Numbered from the stretch's first letter, positions 12,636 to 20,841 are shown. The stretch: DNA of 21,813 bases from Methylotenera_A sp040387515 (GCA_040387515.1 JAZKDP010000038.1:1-21813); one strand, 5' to 3'. The notes: generated by a model from the sequence alone, not told the origin. Numbers and translations: made by a program.

Positions 12636-13040
12636 CTAATTGAGTCCTGCGGATATCGGCGGATGGTAAATCAGCTCTAACAAATGCCCAACGGCGTCCA
12701 GACAGTAAAAACCGCGTGAACCATCTCGATGCGTTTTGGGCGATTCTGTAATTTTTACGCCATTTTGCACAAAATACACATGCCAATTGTCTACGTCCTC
12801 TGGCGTTTTCAATACAAACCCAATATGGTCTAATCGTTGTTGCGCTTGCGGTACATAATCGACGCGGTGCAGTGCAAATACATCGCCACCATTGGTCAAA
12901 TAGACATTGTCTGGATCAGGCTGCCATTCAATGCGCATGCCCATAATGCGCGTGTAAAAATCTACTGCTACTTCTAAGTCTTTAACAAACAAAGCTAGAT
13001 GACGAATGCCTAACATGCCCTGCGGTTGACTATTCAACAT
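12636..13040 (-). CDS. VOC superfamily (glyoxalase-like) protein
   Basis: A 134-residue vicinal-oxygen-chelate domain with two beta-alpha-beta-beta-beta modules. Likely metal ligands are His14 (GIRHLALFVKDLE), His72 (LDHIGFVLK) and Glu122 (HLLELIYHPP). The module order VDFYTRIMGMRIEW ... VYLTNGGDVFALH ... SRGFYCLDAVGHLLELIY is that of small glyoxalase/dioxygenase-superfamily enzymes; glyoxalase I itself usually has a different second-module signature, so the substrate is unknown. The ATG overlaps the stop of the OsmC gene by one base (TAATG), so the two are co-translated, which suggests a shared detoxification role. Confidence 0.88.
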   Translation of the reverse strand: MLNSQPQGMLGIRHLALFVKDLEVAVDFYTRIMGMRIEWQPDPDNVYLTNGGDVFALHRVDYVPQAQQRLDHIGFVLKTPEDVDNWHVYFVQNGVKITESPKTHRDGSRGFYCLDAVGHLLELIYHPPISAGLN

Positions 13041-13477
13041 TAAACAGCACTCACTTTAAATACACTTGGCTTGATCTCAAAATTATGTGTAATTTCAACC
13101 GATTTACTTAACATGATTGAAGCTGAACAATATTTCTCTGCTGATAATTTCACTGCGCGCTCTACTTGCGTTTCGTTCAAGTTATCACCTGTAACCACAA
13201 AGTGCACATGAATCTTGGTAAATACTTTTGGAATCTCATCTGCGCGTTCTGCTTCGATTTCTGCGACACAATCGATAATAGGCTGGCGCGATTTTTTAAG
13301 TATCGTGACGACATCGAAAGCAGTACAAGCACCCATACCGATTAGCAACATTTCCATTGGGCGCATACCGATATTACGGCCTCCATTTTCAGGCGCCCCA
13401 TCCAGCACTACCGCATGGCCAGTTTCAGATTCGCCAATAAAACTGACACCTTCAACCCATTTAATACGTACTTTCAT
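13040..13477 (-). CDS. OsmC family protein (YhfA-like)
   Basis: A 145-residue OsmC-fold protein very close in pattern to E. coli YhfA: KVRIKWVEGVSFIGESETGH, GMRPMEMLLIGMGACTAFDVVTILKK and LSAEKYCSASIMLSKSVEITH. The two redox cysteines of OsmC/Ohr folds are Cys51 and Cys117, both present, so peroxidase activity is possible; YhfA itself is not functionally assigned. ATG at 13477 has AAGG six bases upstream. It is the first gene of a two-gene unit with the VOC protein. Confidence 0.9.
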   Translation of the reverse strand: MKVRIKWVEGVSFIGESETGHAVVLDGAPENGGRNIGMRPMEMLLIGMGACTAFDVVTILKKSRQPIIDCVAEIEAERADEIPKVFTKIHVHFVVTGDNLNETQVERAVKLSAEKYCSASIMLSKSVEITHNFEIKPSVFKVSAV

Positions 13478-13506
13478 TTTTTACCTTATCTCTTTTGTGT
13501 CAGAAA

Positions 13507-13612
13507 CCGTAGCGAGCAGCTTGAGTGCAAGGCACAGCAGAACGACGAAGACAGCACATTTGGTACTGCTAGGAAGTAAGCACTGCGCAACGCCGCAATC
13601 AATGCGTAGTAG
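13507..13612. repeat. Candidate dispersed intergenic repeat
   Basis: The 137-base gap between the FKBP gene and the OsmC gene is GC-richer than other gaps and has the texture of a non-coding repeat: several small dyads (GTGC-AAG-GCAC at 13522-13532; CAGCAC with GGTACTG about 13550-13569) and a run of GCGCAACGCCGC. It recalls intergenic repeats in beta- and gammaproteobacteria, but only one copy is in this window, so it is not proven. Confidence 0.35.
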
Positions 13613-13614
13613 GT

Positions 13615-14076
13615 TTATTTAACGTCTAGTAGCTCTACATCAAAAACCAATGTCGCATTTGGCGGAATCACACCACCTGCACCACGTGCGCCGTAGCCCA
13701 TCTCTGGTGGAATAACCAATGTGCGCTTGCCACCAATTTTCATACCAGCAAAACCTTCATCCCAACCTTGAATCACTTGGCCGCCACCTAAAAAGAAATT
13801 GAATGGCTCTTTTCTGTCTACGCTACTGTCAAATTTTTTACCTTTATTGCCTTCTGCCGCAGAGTCGTACAACCAGCCTGTGTAATGCACGGTCACGTTA
13901 AAGCCTGGTTCAGCTTCGCGGCCAGTACCTACTTGTGTATCTATTTTTTGTAATTCAGTGATGTTTGCGGTCATTGCAGTTTTTTCCTGTGTTGATGTAG
14001 TTGATTCAGCTTGGCAGCCTGTCATTGAAATAAATAAGAGTGTAAATACACTTAAATATAATCTTTTTTTAGACAA
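13615..14076 (-). CDS. FKBP-type peptidyl-prolyl isomerase, probable lipoprotein
   Basis: A 153-residue protein. Residues 1-21 form a lipoprotein signal (basic SKKR start, hydrophobic core, M-T-G-C with Cys21), then a linker and one FKBP domain (about 45-153): VTVHYTGWLYD, KFDSSVDRKEPFNFFLGGGQVIQGWDEG, GGKRTLVIPPEMGYGARG and IPPNATLVFDVELLDV, with the aromatic pocket residues in place (Tyr, Phe, Trp, Tyr, Phe). It catalyses proline isomerisation in the envelope. The start is TTG at 14076: no in-frame ATG precedes the signal, and GGAG lies 7 bases upstream. An out-of-frame ATG inside that ribosome site opens a six-codon frame. Single gene; the upstream neighbour ends in a terminator. Confidence 0.93.
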   Translation of the reverse strand: MSKKRLYLSVFTLLFISMTGCQAESTTSTQEKTAMTANITELQKIDTQVGTGREAEPGFNVTVHYTGWLYDSAAEGNKGKKFDSSVDRKEPFNFFLGGGQVIQGWDEGFAGMKIGGKRTLVIPPEMGYGARGAGGVIPPNATLVFDVELLDVK

Positions 14077-14156
14077 TTTTTTGCTCCATTATTTTTACAA
14101 TCCAATATGATACTTTAATTTACTTTCAGTTCGCTGCGTCTATTTCTAATGACCAT

Positions 14157-14188
14157 AAAAAAAAGGCGATGGTTTTCACCATCACCTT
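14157..14188 (-). terminator. Strong intrinsic terminator after the PEP-CTERM gene
   Basis: On the minus strand AAGGTGATGGT pairs with ACCATCGCCTT (one G-U wobble) across a GAAA tetraloop (14163-14188), followed by eight T (14157-14164). Confidence 0.93.
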
Positions 14189-14221
14189 AATCAAAGTTAA
14201 ATTAGATTGTCAGTTAATAAT

Positions 14222-14869
14222 CTACAACATTCTGCGCCTTAAACCCATTAAGCCGACTAATGCTGAACCAAATAACCAGCCCGCTGCTGGCAATGGCACC
14301 GCATTAGGCGGAGCATTGACAAATGACTCGCTACCTTCACCATCAATTGACTGTACGTGTAAGCCTAGACGGAAAGCACCTGAATCCAGACCCGCTAATA
14401 CATCGGCAAAAGTAATTCCTGTGAGTGTCGTACCTAAAAATTTAACAAACTCAGTAGAGCCGTTCACTCCATTAGCAGGTACATTAGGAGAGTTAGAATC
14501 ACCACTGGCATCTGCACTAAAACTTACGGTATTACCTGCCGGCAAATTCCCAGGGTTGGCTCCATCAGAGAAACTAACACCTGCGGAGTCACCTGCTGCA
14601 CCTAAAGTATTATTACTCACTGAACTAAAGTAATTTGTATTGCCATAATCAAAATATATATCGGTGATAGATGAGGCAATCACTGAAGTATTGGTAAAGG
14701 TGAACAGTACATTTGCTCCAGACTGTGTCACATCCACCAACAGTTGTGAAGCAACTGGCGCTTCACCATTAGTCGTTATTTGAGTAAAATTGTACGTGGT
14801 CGCAAAGGCTGCGGCCGAGCCTAAAACTAGTTGCAAAACAACGGCTTGCTTTAAAATAGCTTTTAACAT
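14222..14869 (-). CDS. PEP-CTERM (VPLPAA-type) exported protein
   Basis: A 215-residue protein with a signal peptide (MLKAILKQAVVLQLVLG, cleavage near AFA at residue 23), a Ser/Thr/Asn/Gly-rich beta-type middle, and a C-terminal sorting signal starting VPLPAAGWLF at residue 191, followed by a hydrophobic helix and the basic end RRR. This tripartite end is recognised by exosortase (EpsH/XrtA) in Gram-negatives that make exopolysaccharide. No exosortase is in the window. ATG at 14869 is chosen because GGGAG lies 7 bases upstream and it starts the signal peptide; an in-frame upstream codon at 14896 has no support. The function of the middle is unknown; it is possibly surface or matrix associated. 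Confidence 0.9.
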   Translation of the reverse strand: MLKAILKQAVVLQLVLGSAAAFATTYNFTQITTNGEAPVASQLLVDVTQSGANVLFTFTNTSVIASSITDIYFDYGNTNYFSSVSNNTLGAAGDSAGVSFSDGANPGNLPAGNTVSFSADASGDSNSPNVPANGVNGSTEFVKFLGTTLTGITFADVLAGLDSGAFRLGLHVQSIDGEGSESFVNAPPNAVPLPAAGWLFGSALVGLMGLRRRML

Positions 14870-14953
14870 GATTAATCTCCCAAAACAAACTACCATCTAC
14901 TTAAACAACTTTACGAGTTTCATTGTTTACTCTTGATACTGTAAAAACAATAG

Positions 14954-14963
14954 CCCGTTCGGG
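14954..14963 (-). terminator. Weak hairpin after dacB
   Basis: CCCG-TT-CGGG in the 139-base dacB to PEP-CTERM gap, followed on the minus strand by CTATTGTTTTT. The loop is very tight and the T-run displaced, so this is a tentative call. Confidence 0.3.
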
Positions 14964-15008
14964 TAGACAACTTAATGTAAATTCTAGAAGGTATTTTTGA
15001 CGCGTATG

Positions 15009-16457
15009 TTAATGACTATAAACCCATTCAATTAACGCATCTTGCGCAGTTCTGCTGGCGGCTGCATTTGCATGATTAACGATAAAGACGAATACGTAAC
15101 GTTTGTTTTGGCTGCTTAAAACGTAGCCAGCTAGCGCACTCACTCCATCCAATGAGCCTGTTTTTAAATGCACTCGATTTTGTGCGGCACCATCTTTTAA
15201 CCGGTTTTGTGCCGTGCCATCTAAACCTAATATTGGCAACGAAGCCAGCAATTCTGGCATAACAGGACTATTGTAAGCACTCACAAGCATCTGACCCAAA
15301 TGCTGGCTGCTCACGCGTCCAATTCGCGATAATCCCGAGCCATTTTCAAGTACAAATTCTTTGGCATATATATTTTTAGATGCCAGCCAGTTTTTTATCA
15401 CCGTTGCACCTTTAGCTTCTGTCGCGGGCAAAACTTGCTTTTCTGCAGCCAGGGTCAATAGCAACTGTCGTGCTGTCAAATTATTGCTCCACTTATTCAT
15501 ATCGCGTATTACATAGCCCAAAGGCTCAGACATCTGCTCAATTACTTTTATCGCTGGGCTTTTTAAATTCTGTGTCGATAAATCCTGTCTTTTTGACAAA
15601 TCTTGCTGCTCTGGCAAATCCTGATTTTGGAGCTTACCGTTGAACACTCCACCCAACTCACGCCATAGTTTTTTAAAAGTGTAAAACGCATATTGCTCAT
15701 CATCCAACACGCTTAACTCTAAATAACGCTCACCACAATCTGGCGAAAATGTACCGTTAAATGTCACAATTGCGCCATCTGGTTTAGTTTTAACGGTATA
15801 TGCAAAACGATTACGCCAGTCGCCACATGCGCCTTGACTTAACTGCACATTATTGACAATTTGCACTTCTTTTAACTCAAACTCTTGATTCACATTTACA
15901 GTCGTATCAGCTGCGCTGAACCTAAAGCTGGTACGACGCCTGTCAACCAGAAATGCACTGGATTGCGCATTATAGGCACGCCAAATTTCCGCATCAAAAG
16001 CTGGGCGATTGCCTGATTTTTCAGCAAAGATACTTTTATCAATGATTAAATCGCCTTTAATTTCGTTAATGCCCGCTTGTTGTAAACGCATTAACAATTG
16101 CCAAAAATCTTGCGCTTTAAAACTTGGGGCGCCGTAGCCTTTAATGATGAGATTGCCATCCAAAACGCCATTAACCACATCACCATCGCGGTAAATTTCG
16201 GTTTTCCAGCGGTACGCGGGGCTTAATAAATCCAGTGCTGCGTTTGTCGTGATTAACTTCATCACGCTGGCCGGATTAAGGCCCATTTCAGCGTTGTGCA
16301 TGAGAGTTGGACTAGCATCATCCACAGCTTGTACGTAAACGCCAACGTTAGCCTGTGGAATGCGAGATTGTTTTAGTGCATCTGCTACGCTGGCAGGTAG
16401 CTCAGCATGCGCAGAATAGGTAAAAAAACACAGGCATAAGGTGGCGATTGTTTTCAT
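15009..16457 (-). CDS. dacB: D-alanyl-D-alanine carboxypeptidase/endopeptidase (PBP4)
   Basis: A 482-residue class C penicillin-binding protein (S13). Signal peptide is residues 1-18 (YSAHA end). The three active-site motifs are present: SVMK (Ser64, Lys67), SNN (324-326) and KTG (432-434). Length matches family. It trims or cleaves peptidoglycan cross-links in the periplasm. Two local peculiarities: residues 279-296 are three tandem hexapeptides (QDLPEQ, QDLSKR, QDLSTQ) from an 18-base repeat, and just before KTG a 9-residue unit DGTAQNRLK / DGAAQNRVH is duplicated (18 of 27 bases identical). ATG at 16457 has AGAGG upstream. It is 35 bases after bioA and probably co-transcribed with it. Confidence 0.94.
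   Translation of the reverse strand: MKTIATLCLCFFTYSAHAELPASVADALKQSRIPQANVGVYVQAVDDASPTLMHNAEMGLNPASVMKLITTNAALDLLSPAYRWKTEIYRDGDVVNGVLDGNLIIKGYGAPSFKAQDFWQLLMRLQQAGINEIKGDLIIDKSIFAEKSGNRPAFDAEIWRAYNAQSSAFLVDRRRTSFRFSAADTTVNVNQEFELKEVQIVNNVQLSQGACGDWRNRFAYTVKTKPDGAIVTFNGTFSPDCGERYLELSVLDDEQYAFYTFKKLWRELGGVFNGKLQNQDLPEQQDLSKRQDLSTQNLKSPAIKVIEQMSEPLGYVIRDMNKWSNNLTARQLLLTLAAEKQVLPATEAKGATVIKNWLASKNIYAKEFVLENGSGLSRIGRVSSQHLGQMLVSAYNSPVMPELLASLPILGLDGTAQNRLKDGAAQNRVHLKTGSLDGVSALAGYVLSSQNKRYVFVFIVNHANAAASRTAQDALIEWVYSH
15570..15623 (-). repeat. 18-base tandem repeat inside dacB (3 copies)
   Basis: Three degenerate units built on CA(G/A)GATTT(G/A) encode QDLPEQ, QDLSKR and QDLSTQ. In frame, so copy changes would alter the length of a surface loop without breaking the enzyme. 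Confidence 0.7.
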
Positions 16458-16492
16458 GCTACCTCTTAATTAACCGACTCTAGCTTGCAGGT

Positions 16493-17797
16493 TCATATCG
16501 CAAGCTGCAAACTTTTAAGCGTCGCATCCAGCATAAAATCTATTTCAGATTCTTGAATCGTATAAGGCGGCATGAAATATACCGTGTTACCAATGGGGCG
16601 AATTAACAGGCCATTTTTTAAGGCGGCGGCATAACAATCATGAGAAAAATGCACATTTTTACTTTTCACGTCAAACGCCGCAATCATGCCTTGATGGCGT
16701 AGATGCTCAATCGGCAAGTGAGTAAATGCGTGCATCTTGGTTTTTAAGTATGCAGCTGTTGCTTGATTTTTTTCCAATACATCATCTGCTTCAAAAATGG
16801 CTAAAGTTGCCAAAGCAGCGCTAGATGCCAAGGGATTTCCTGTGTAGCTGTGACTATGTAAAAAGCCTTTTGCGACATTGTCATCATAAAAAGCCGCGTA
16901 AACTTCGTCAGTTGTTAACACCACAGATAAAGGCAAATAGCCACCAGTAATCCCTTTAGACAAACAGATGAAATCAGGTCTGATATTTGCCTGCTCGCAA
17001 GCAAATAGAGTTCCGGTACGGCCAAAGCCTACCGCAATCTCATCGGCAATTAAATGTACTTGGTATTGCTGGCAAATCTCACGCGCACGGCGCAAATAAA
17101 CAGGATGATACATGCCCATGCCTGCCGCACATTGCACCAAAGGCTCAATGATAAAAGCCGCTAATTCATGATGATGCTTACTAATATATTGCTCTAACTG
17201 TTCAGCACAGCGCAAAGCAAAACTCTCTGCACTTTCACCCGCTTCTGCCAACCTAAAATCCGGGCTAGGCATTTGCGCGGATTGCATTAACAAGGGCGCA
17301 TAAGTATCTTTGAAAATCGCCACATCGGTTACGCCCAACGCGCCTAGTGTTTCGCCGTGATAGCTATTTTGCAGGCTGATAAATTTGGTTTTATTACTCT
17401 GGCCGCAATTCCGCCAATAATGAAAGCTCATCTTAAGCGCAATCTCAGTGGCACTGGCACCATCACTGGCATAAAACGCATGGCCTAAACCGGTGAGTTG
17501 AGCTAACTTTTCTGATAATGCGACAACAGGCTCATGCGTAAAACCTGCCAACATCACATGTTCCAGCGTATCTAACTGTTGCTTGATCGCCTCTTTAATA
17601 CGTGGGTTATTGTGCCCAAACAGATTTACCCACCAACTGCTTACAGCATCTAAATATTGTTTTCCATCCACGTCGTAAAGCCAAACGCCTTCACCACGCT
17701 GAATTGGAATGAGTGGAAACTTTTCATGCAGCTTCATCTGCGTACATGGATGCCACACAGACTGTAGACTGCGATTGAGTAAATCTTGATTAGACAT
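16493..17797 (-). CDS. bioA: Adenosylmethionine-8-amino-7-oxononanoate aminotransferase
   Basis: A 434-residue class III PLP aminotransferase making 7,8-diaminopelargonate from KAPA in biotin synthesis, with S-adenosylmethionine as amino donor. The N-terminus SVWHPCTQM is the BioA hallmark; the PLP-binding Lys281 is in LSKGITGGYLPLS, and the cofactor-binding Asp252 in LIADEIAVGFGRTG; the SSWWVNLFGHNNPRI segment and HSHSYTGNPLA follow the family. Other bio genes are not adjacent. No clear Shine-Dalgarno precedes ATG at 17797. It lies 93 bases after pldA on the same strand, with a candidate promoter in that gap, and 35 bases before dacB. Confidence 0.96.
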   Translation of the reverse strand: MSNQDLLNRSLQSVWHPCTQMKLHEKFPLIPIQRGEGVWLYDVDGKQYLDAVSSWWVNLFGHNNPRIKEAIKQQLDTLEHVMLAGFTHEPVVALSEKLAQLTGLGHAFYASDGASATEIALKMSFHYWRNCGQSNKTKFISLQNSYHGETLGALGVTDVAIFKDTYAPLLMQSAQMPSPDFRLAEAGESAESFALRCAEQLEQYISKHHHELAAFIIEPLVQCAAGMGMYHPVYLRRAREICQQYQVHLIADEIAVGFGRTGTLFACEQANIRPDFICLSKGITGGYLPLSVVLTTDEVYAAFYDDNVAKGFLHSHSYTGNPLASSAALATLAIFEADDVLEKNQATAAYLKTKMHAFTHLPIEHLRHQGMIAAFDVKSKNVHFSHDCYAAALKNGLLIRPIGNTVYFMPPYTIQESEIDFMLDATLKSLQLAI

Positions 17798-17861
17798 TGT
17801 TTTTTAACACTAAAAGCGTCATTTCCTTGCGATTTTCATTGAATCGGCACACATACTTAAC

Positions 17862-17890
17862 CATATAAACGGCTCAAATTTTTAACACAA
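17862..17890 (-). promoter_or_regulatory. Candidate promoter for bioA
   Basis: On the minus strand TTGTGT (17885-17890) and TATATG (17862-17867) with a 17-base spacer, directly after the pldA stop. Four of six matches each; pattern only. Confidence 0.3.
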
Positions 17891-19105
17891 TCATTCACCA
17901 AGCGAAATACCGAAACCGAGTGTCGTTTGCGAGTGATTGTAATCGAGCAAGGTTTCACCATAGCCGCTAGAAAACATCATATGTAATTTGATATAAGGAT
18001 TATTGAACACGCGTTGTTGTAAATCAATCTGCGCGAAGCCCTTATTATCGCTACGCAAATTATTGCGCATCAACACCGAAACCGCTGATTTTCGCGAAGG
18101 CGTTTCATAGCGTACAGTCACATCGCCATAACCTAAAAATTTTTCTATATCAGGGTTATCATCTTTCTTACTATCTTCTGGAATCCGCCACCAAGGCCGC
18201 ACCATCAGCGATATACGATCAGTTAATTCCCAACCACTTTCCAGGTAAAGTCGGTTCCAGCTTCTGGAAGTCGGGTTAGAGCGACCATTGGATTGATGCA
18301 CCAAACCAAGATTCATCATTCGCGGAATGTAATCTTTTTTCACGCCATCAACCTCATTGTCGATGCCTAAGGACAAAATCAATTCTGGCTCATAATTGTT
18401 TTCGCGTAATGGCCTAGAAGCTTTGGGGTCAAAAAGCTGCCAATTCGATTTCTGCGTGTAAGCGCCCCACAATCTAGAACTGGTCACAAAAGGCAAATCG
18501 CGAATCAATGGAATATTGTTATACAACTCCGATTTTAAGCTGAGCTGAAATTTCAAATCCTCCGCATCCAAATTGCGATTTTCTGTATTGGGCTGATTAG
18601 GGCTTTGTGGAATATCGTTCGGATTATCGCTATGTGAAAATAACAAATAATTGGATTTATAGGTTTCAAAGTCGCTTATATCCCAATCACCTTCTGAAGT
18701 TAAACGCCACTTTCTTTCTAGATAAGTTAAATCGACATTGGTTTTTTTAATAGCAATCGCAGCAGGCTTTTCGCTTACAGATTCATTGACGGGATCTTCG
18801 GACGTAGCTTGGTCTGCCACAACCTGTTCTGGTGCAAGTTGAATTTTTGCATCATTTGTTTGGTTAAGTAACGAATCCTTAGCACCAATTTCAATGCTGG
18901 GTGTACTGATGCTGTCGAAACAAGCCAACCTTTTTTTGGATTGAAACTGCGTTGGATACGTCTCTTTGCACTTAGTTAACGCTTGCTCTACCGTTAAAAA
19001 TTCTTTGGCTTCTGGTGATGCAGCTAAACAAAAAAATCCAAAAAAACGGATTGCAAATTTCAACGGCAATGCAGTGTTAATTTTTTTCTTTTGGGGCTGA
19101 AGCAT
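17891..19105 (-). CDS. pldA: Outer membrane phospholipase A1 (OMPLA), with N-terminal extension
   Basis: A 404-residue outer-membrane calcium-dependent phospholipase. The catalytic residues are His270 and Ser272 in LVHQSNGRSNP, with Asn284 in RSWNRLY; the 14-residue His-to-Asn spacing equals E. coli PldA (142 to 156). The barrel region ends in LGFGISLGE. The protein has a signal peptide and then an extra ~110-residue N-terminal region with a Cys pair and the motif KRLACFD (58-64), followed by a linker rich in Glu/Ala/Gln; E. coli PldA lacks this. ATG at 19105 has AAGGA upstream. It follows the aldo/keto reductase by 51 bases with no terminator. It breaks down misplaced outer-leaflet phospholipid. 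Confidence 0.92.
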   Translation of the reverse strand: MLQPQKKKINTALPLKFAIRFFGFFCLAASPEAKEFLTVEQALTKCKETYPTQFQSKKRLACFDSISTPSIEIGAKDSLLNQTNDAKIQLAPEQVVADQATSEDPVNESVSEKPAAIAIKKTNVDLTYLERKWRLTSEGDWDISDFETYKSNYLLFSHSDNPNDIPQSPNQPNTENRNLDAEDLKFQLSLKSELYNNIPLIRDLPFVTSSRLWGAYTQKSNWQLFDPKASRPLRENNYEPELILSLGIDNEVDGVKKDYIPRMMNLGLVHQSNGRSNPTSRSWNRLYLESGWELTDRISLMVRPWWRIPEDSKKDDNPDIEKFLGYGDVTVRYETPSRKSAVSVLMRNNLRSDNKGFAQIDLQQRVFNNPYIKLHMMFSSGYGETLLDYNHSQTTLGFGISLGE

Positions 19106-19156
19106 ATTTTTCCTTATTTATAGCAACTGACGGTATAGCGAATGATTGGTCGCAAT

Positions 19157-20227
19157 TTATGGTGCTGGATTCATATATTTCAAATGCAGCATTTCAATTT
19201 CGTTTAATACATCTGCTGATAACTTGCATTGCCATGCATCAATATTCTCTTTTAGCTGCAGCATCGATGTCGCGCCAATAATCGTGCTGGCAACAAACCA
19301 ACGATGATAGACAAAAGAAAGCGCCATCTGCGTCGGCGTCATACCGTTTTCACGCGCAAGCTGCGTATATGCAGCGCTGGCAATTGGCACATTCGGTTTT
19401 TTGTAACGTTGCGCATAACCTAAAAATTGCGTCACACGACCTTTTGCGGCAGGATCATCAATATATTTGCCGGTTAAATGCCCGAAAGCCAACGGTGAGT
19501 AAGCCAGCAAACTGACACTCTCACGAAATAGCACTTCAGACATGCCAAACTCCATGCCGCGATTAATCAGGTTATAACAATTTTGTACGCTAGCAATGTG
19601 CGGCAAGTTATATTCTTTAGCAATGCGCACAAATTCCATCACGCCCCATGGCTGCTCGTTGGATAAACCAATGTAGCGAATCTTGCCTTCTTTGATTAAT
19701 TCGGCCAAAGTTTCCAGTTGATTTTGAATCGACACCCACTCTTTTTGTGCGCCTTGCTGATAAGTGCCAGATTCAAACTCGTTAGCTGGATCAAACAGAT
19801 ATTGCCCAAACATTGGCACATTGCGTTCTGGCCAATGCAATTGATACACATCGATATAATCGGTTTGCAAACGTTTAAGAGAATCTTCAATCGCAGCGCG
19901 GATATTGGCGCGGTCTAGCGAAGATGGTCCACCACGAATCCAATGCATACCACGGCGTGGGCCAGCCACTTTTCCGCCTAAAACGATTTTATCGCGTTGC
20001 TGATTTTTAAGCCAATTACCGACAATCACTTCTGTACGCGTATATGTTTCAGCCTTTGGCGGTACAGGATACATTTCGGCAGTATCAATAAAGTTAATAC
20101 CCTGCGCTACGGCGTAATCTAATTGCTCGTGCGCTTCTGCTTGCGTATTTTGGTCGCCATAAGTCATCGTCCCCAGGCAAATTTTCGACACGCTTAAATC
20201 TGTGAGGCCTAATTTAGTATATTCCAT
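19157..20227 (-). CDS. tas: Aldo/keto reductase, Tas-like
   Basis: A 356-residue NADPH-dependent (beta/alpha)8-barrel reductase. The catalytic tetrad is visible: Asp48 (NFIDTAEMYPVPP), Tyr53, Lys86 (LGGKVAGPRRG) and His131 (VYQLHWPERN). The inserts around PPKAETYTRTE and TNFFGQ-like VPMFGQYLFD are characteristic of the Tas subgroup. The physiological substrate is unknown. The ATG at 20227 shares its A with the TGA of the upstream gene (TGATG); a TTG one codon earlier is not needed. It precedes pldA on the same strand. Confidence 0.92.
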   Translation of the reverse strand: MEYTKLGLTDLSVSKICLGTMTYGDQNTQAEAHEQLDYAVAQGINFIDTAEMYPVPPKAETYTRTEVIVGNWLKNQQRDKIVLGGKVAGPRRGMHWIRGGPSSLDRANIRAAIEDSLKRLQTDYIDVYQLHWPERNVPMFGQYLFDPANEFESGTYQQGAQKEWVSIQNQLETLAELIKEGKIRYIGLSNEQPWGVMEFVRIAKEYNLPHIASVQNCYNLINRGMEFGMSEVLFRESVSLLAYSPLAFGHLTGKYIDDPAAKGRVTQFLGYAQRYKKPNVPIASAAYTQLARENGMTPTQMALSFVYHRWFVASTIIGATSMLQLKENIDAWQCKLSADVLNEIEMLHLKYMNPAP

Positions 20228-20787
20228 CAATGCAACACCTTTTTAGCATCGGCCTGTGGCGCGATTTGCGTGCTTGGCTGATTCACCATCATGGCACCAA
20301 TCGTCCAGCCCGCTTCTTTACAAGCCAATTGCAGCATATTGCATATCGCCAAAGTCAGTTCTTGATTCAAATTCATCCGTACAGTAACGCCTTCTAAACA
20401 AGGCATCTCCAATGAAGATGGTTTGTTTTTATGCGAAATTAACATCACATTTATCGCTAACATTGCGCCATCATTTCGCACTTCTGGCCTTGGTTGATAT
20501 TCGGTTTTAAAGTCCATTTGTTGCAAGGAATCTACCGCTTGCATCTCTTGCTTAAATTGCTCCACCGCCTGCTCTGGCGGCGTTTCAGCTTGTATTGATG
20601 TCGCCGTTGGTAGGTGCGCTTCACCAGTTAATAATGCCCACATCATATTGGTGATGCGATTGGTTAACCAAACAAGCAGTTCTGTATTATCGCTTAGCCC
20701 GACACGGAAAAGCAGGCGGTCCTGCTCCGCGTTATAGCCCAAATTAATTTGCTGTATGGCGGCTTCTGCTAGATGTTGAGATGACAA
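20227..20787 (-). CDS. Conserved hypothetical protein, unrecognised
   Basis: A 186-residue soluble protein that I do not recognise. The first ~60 residues (INLGYNAEQDRLLFRVGLSDNTELLVWLTNRIT) look like a compact alternating strand-helix fold; the middle contains a proline- and Gln/Glu-rich linker (about 68-100); the last part VRMNLNQELTLAICNMLQLACKEAGW looks helical. No signal peptide, membrane helix or catalytic motif is visible. The start is a TTG at 20787 with only weak AGAAAG upstream, and no in-frame ATG is nearby, so the true N-terminus is uncertain. It is translationally coupled (TGATG) to the aldo/keto reductase and divergent from groES. Confidence 0.7.
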   Translation of the reverse strand: MSSQHLAEAAIQQINLGYNAEQDRLLFRVGLSDNTELLVWLTNRITNMMWALLTGEAHLPTATSIQAETPPEQAVEQFKQEMQAVDSLQQMDFKTEYQPRPEVRNDGAMLAINVMLISHKNKPSSLEMPCLEGVTVRMNLNQELTLAICNMLQLACKEAGWTIGAMMVNQPSTQIAPQADAKKVLH

Positions 20788-20841
20788 ATTAAACTTTCTA
20801 AAATTTATTCACAGTTAATGAATAAAAAACAAATAAAAACG

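Noticed and set aside
13215..13622. 135-codon plus-strand frame crossing the intergenic repeat-like stretch
   Set aside because: Its first half is antisense to the OsmC gene, composition is atypical and no family features are seen.
14169..14633. 154-codon plus-strand frame
   Set aside because: Starts in the terminator of, and runs antisense to, the PEP-CTERM gene, whose signal peptide, sorting signal and ribosome site are clear.
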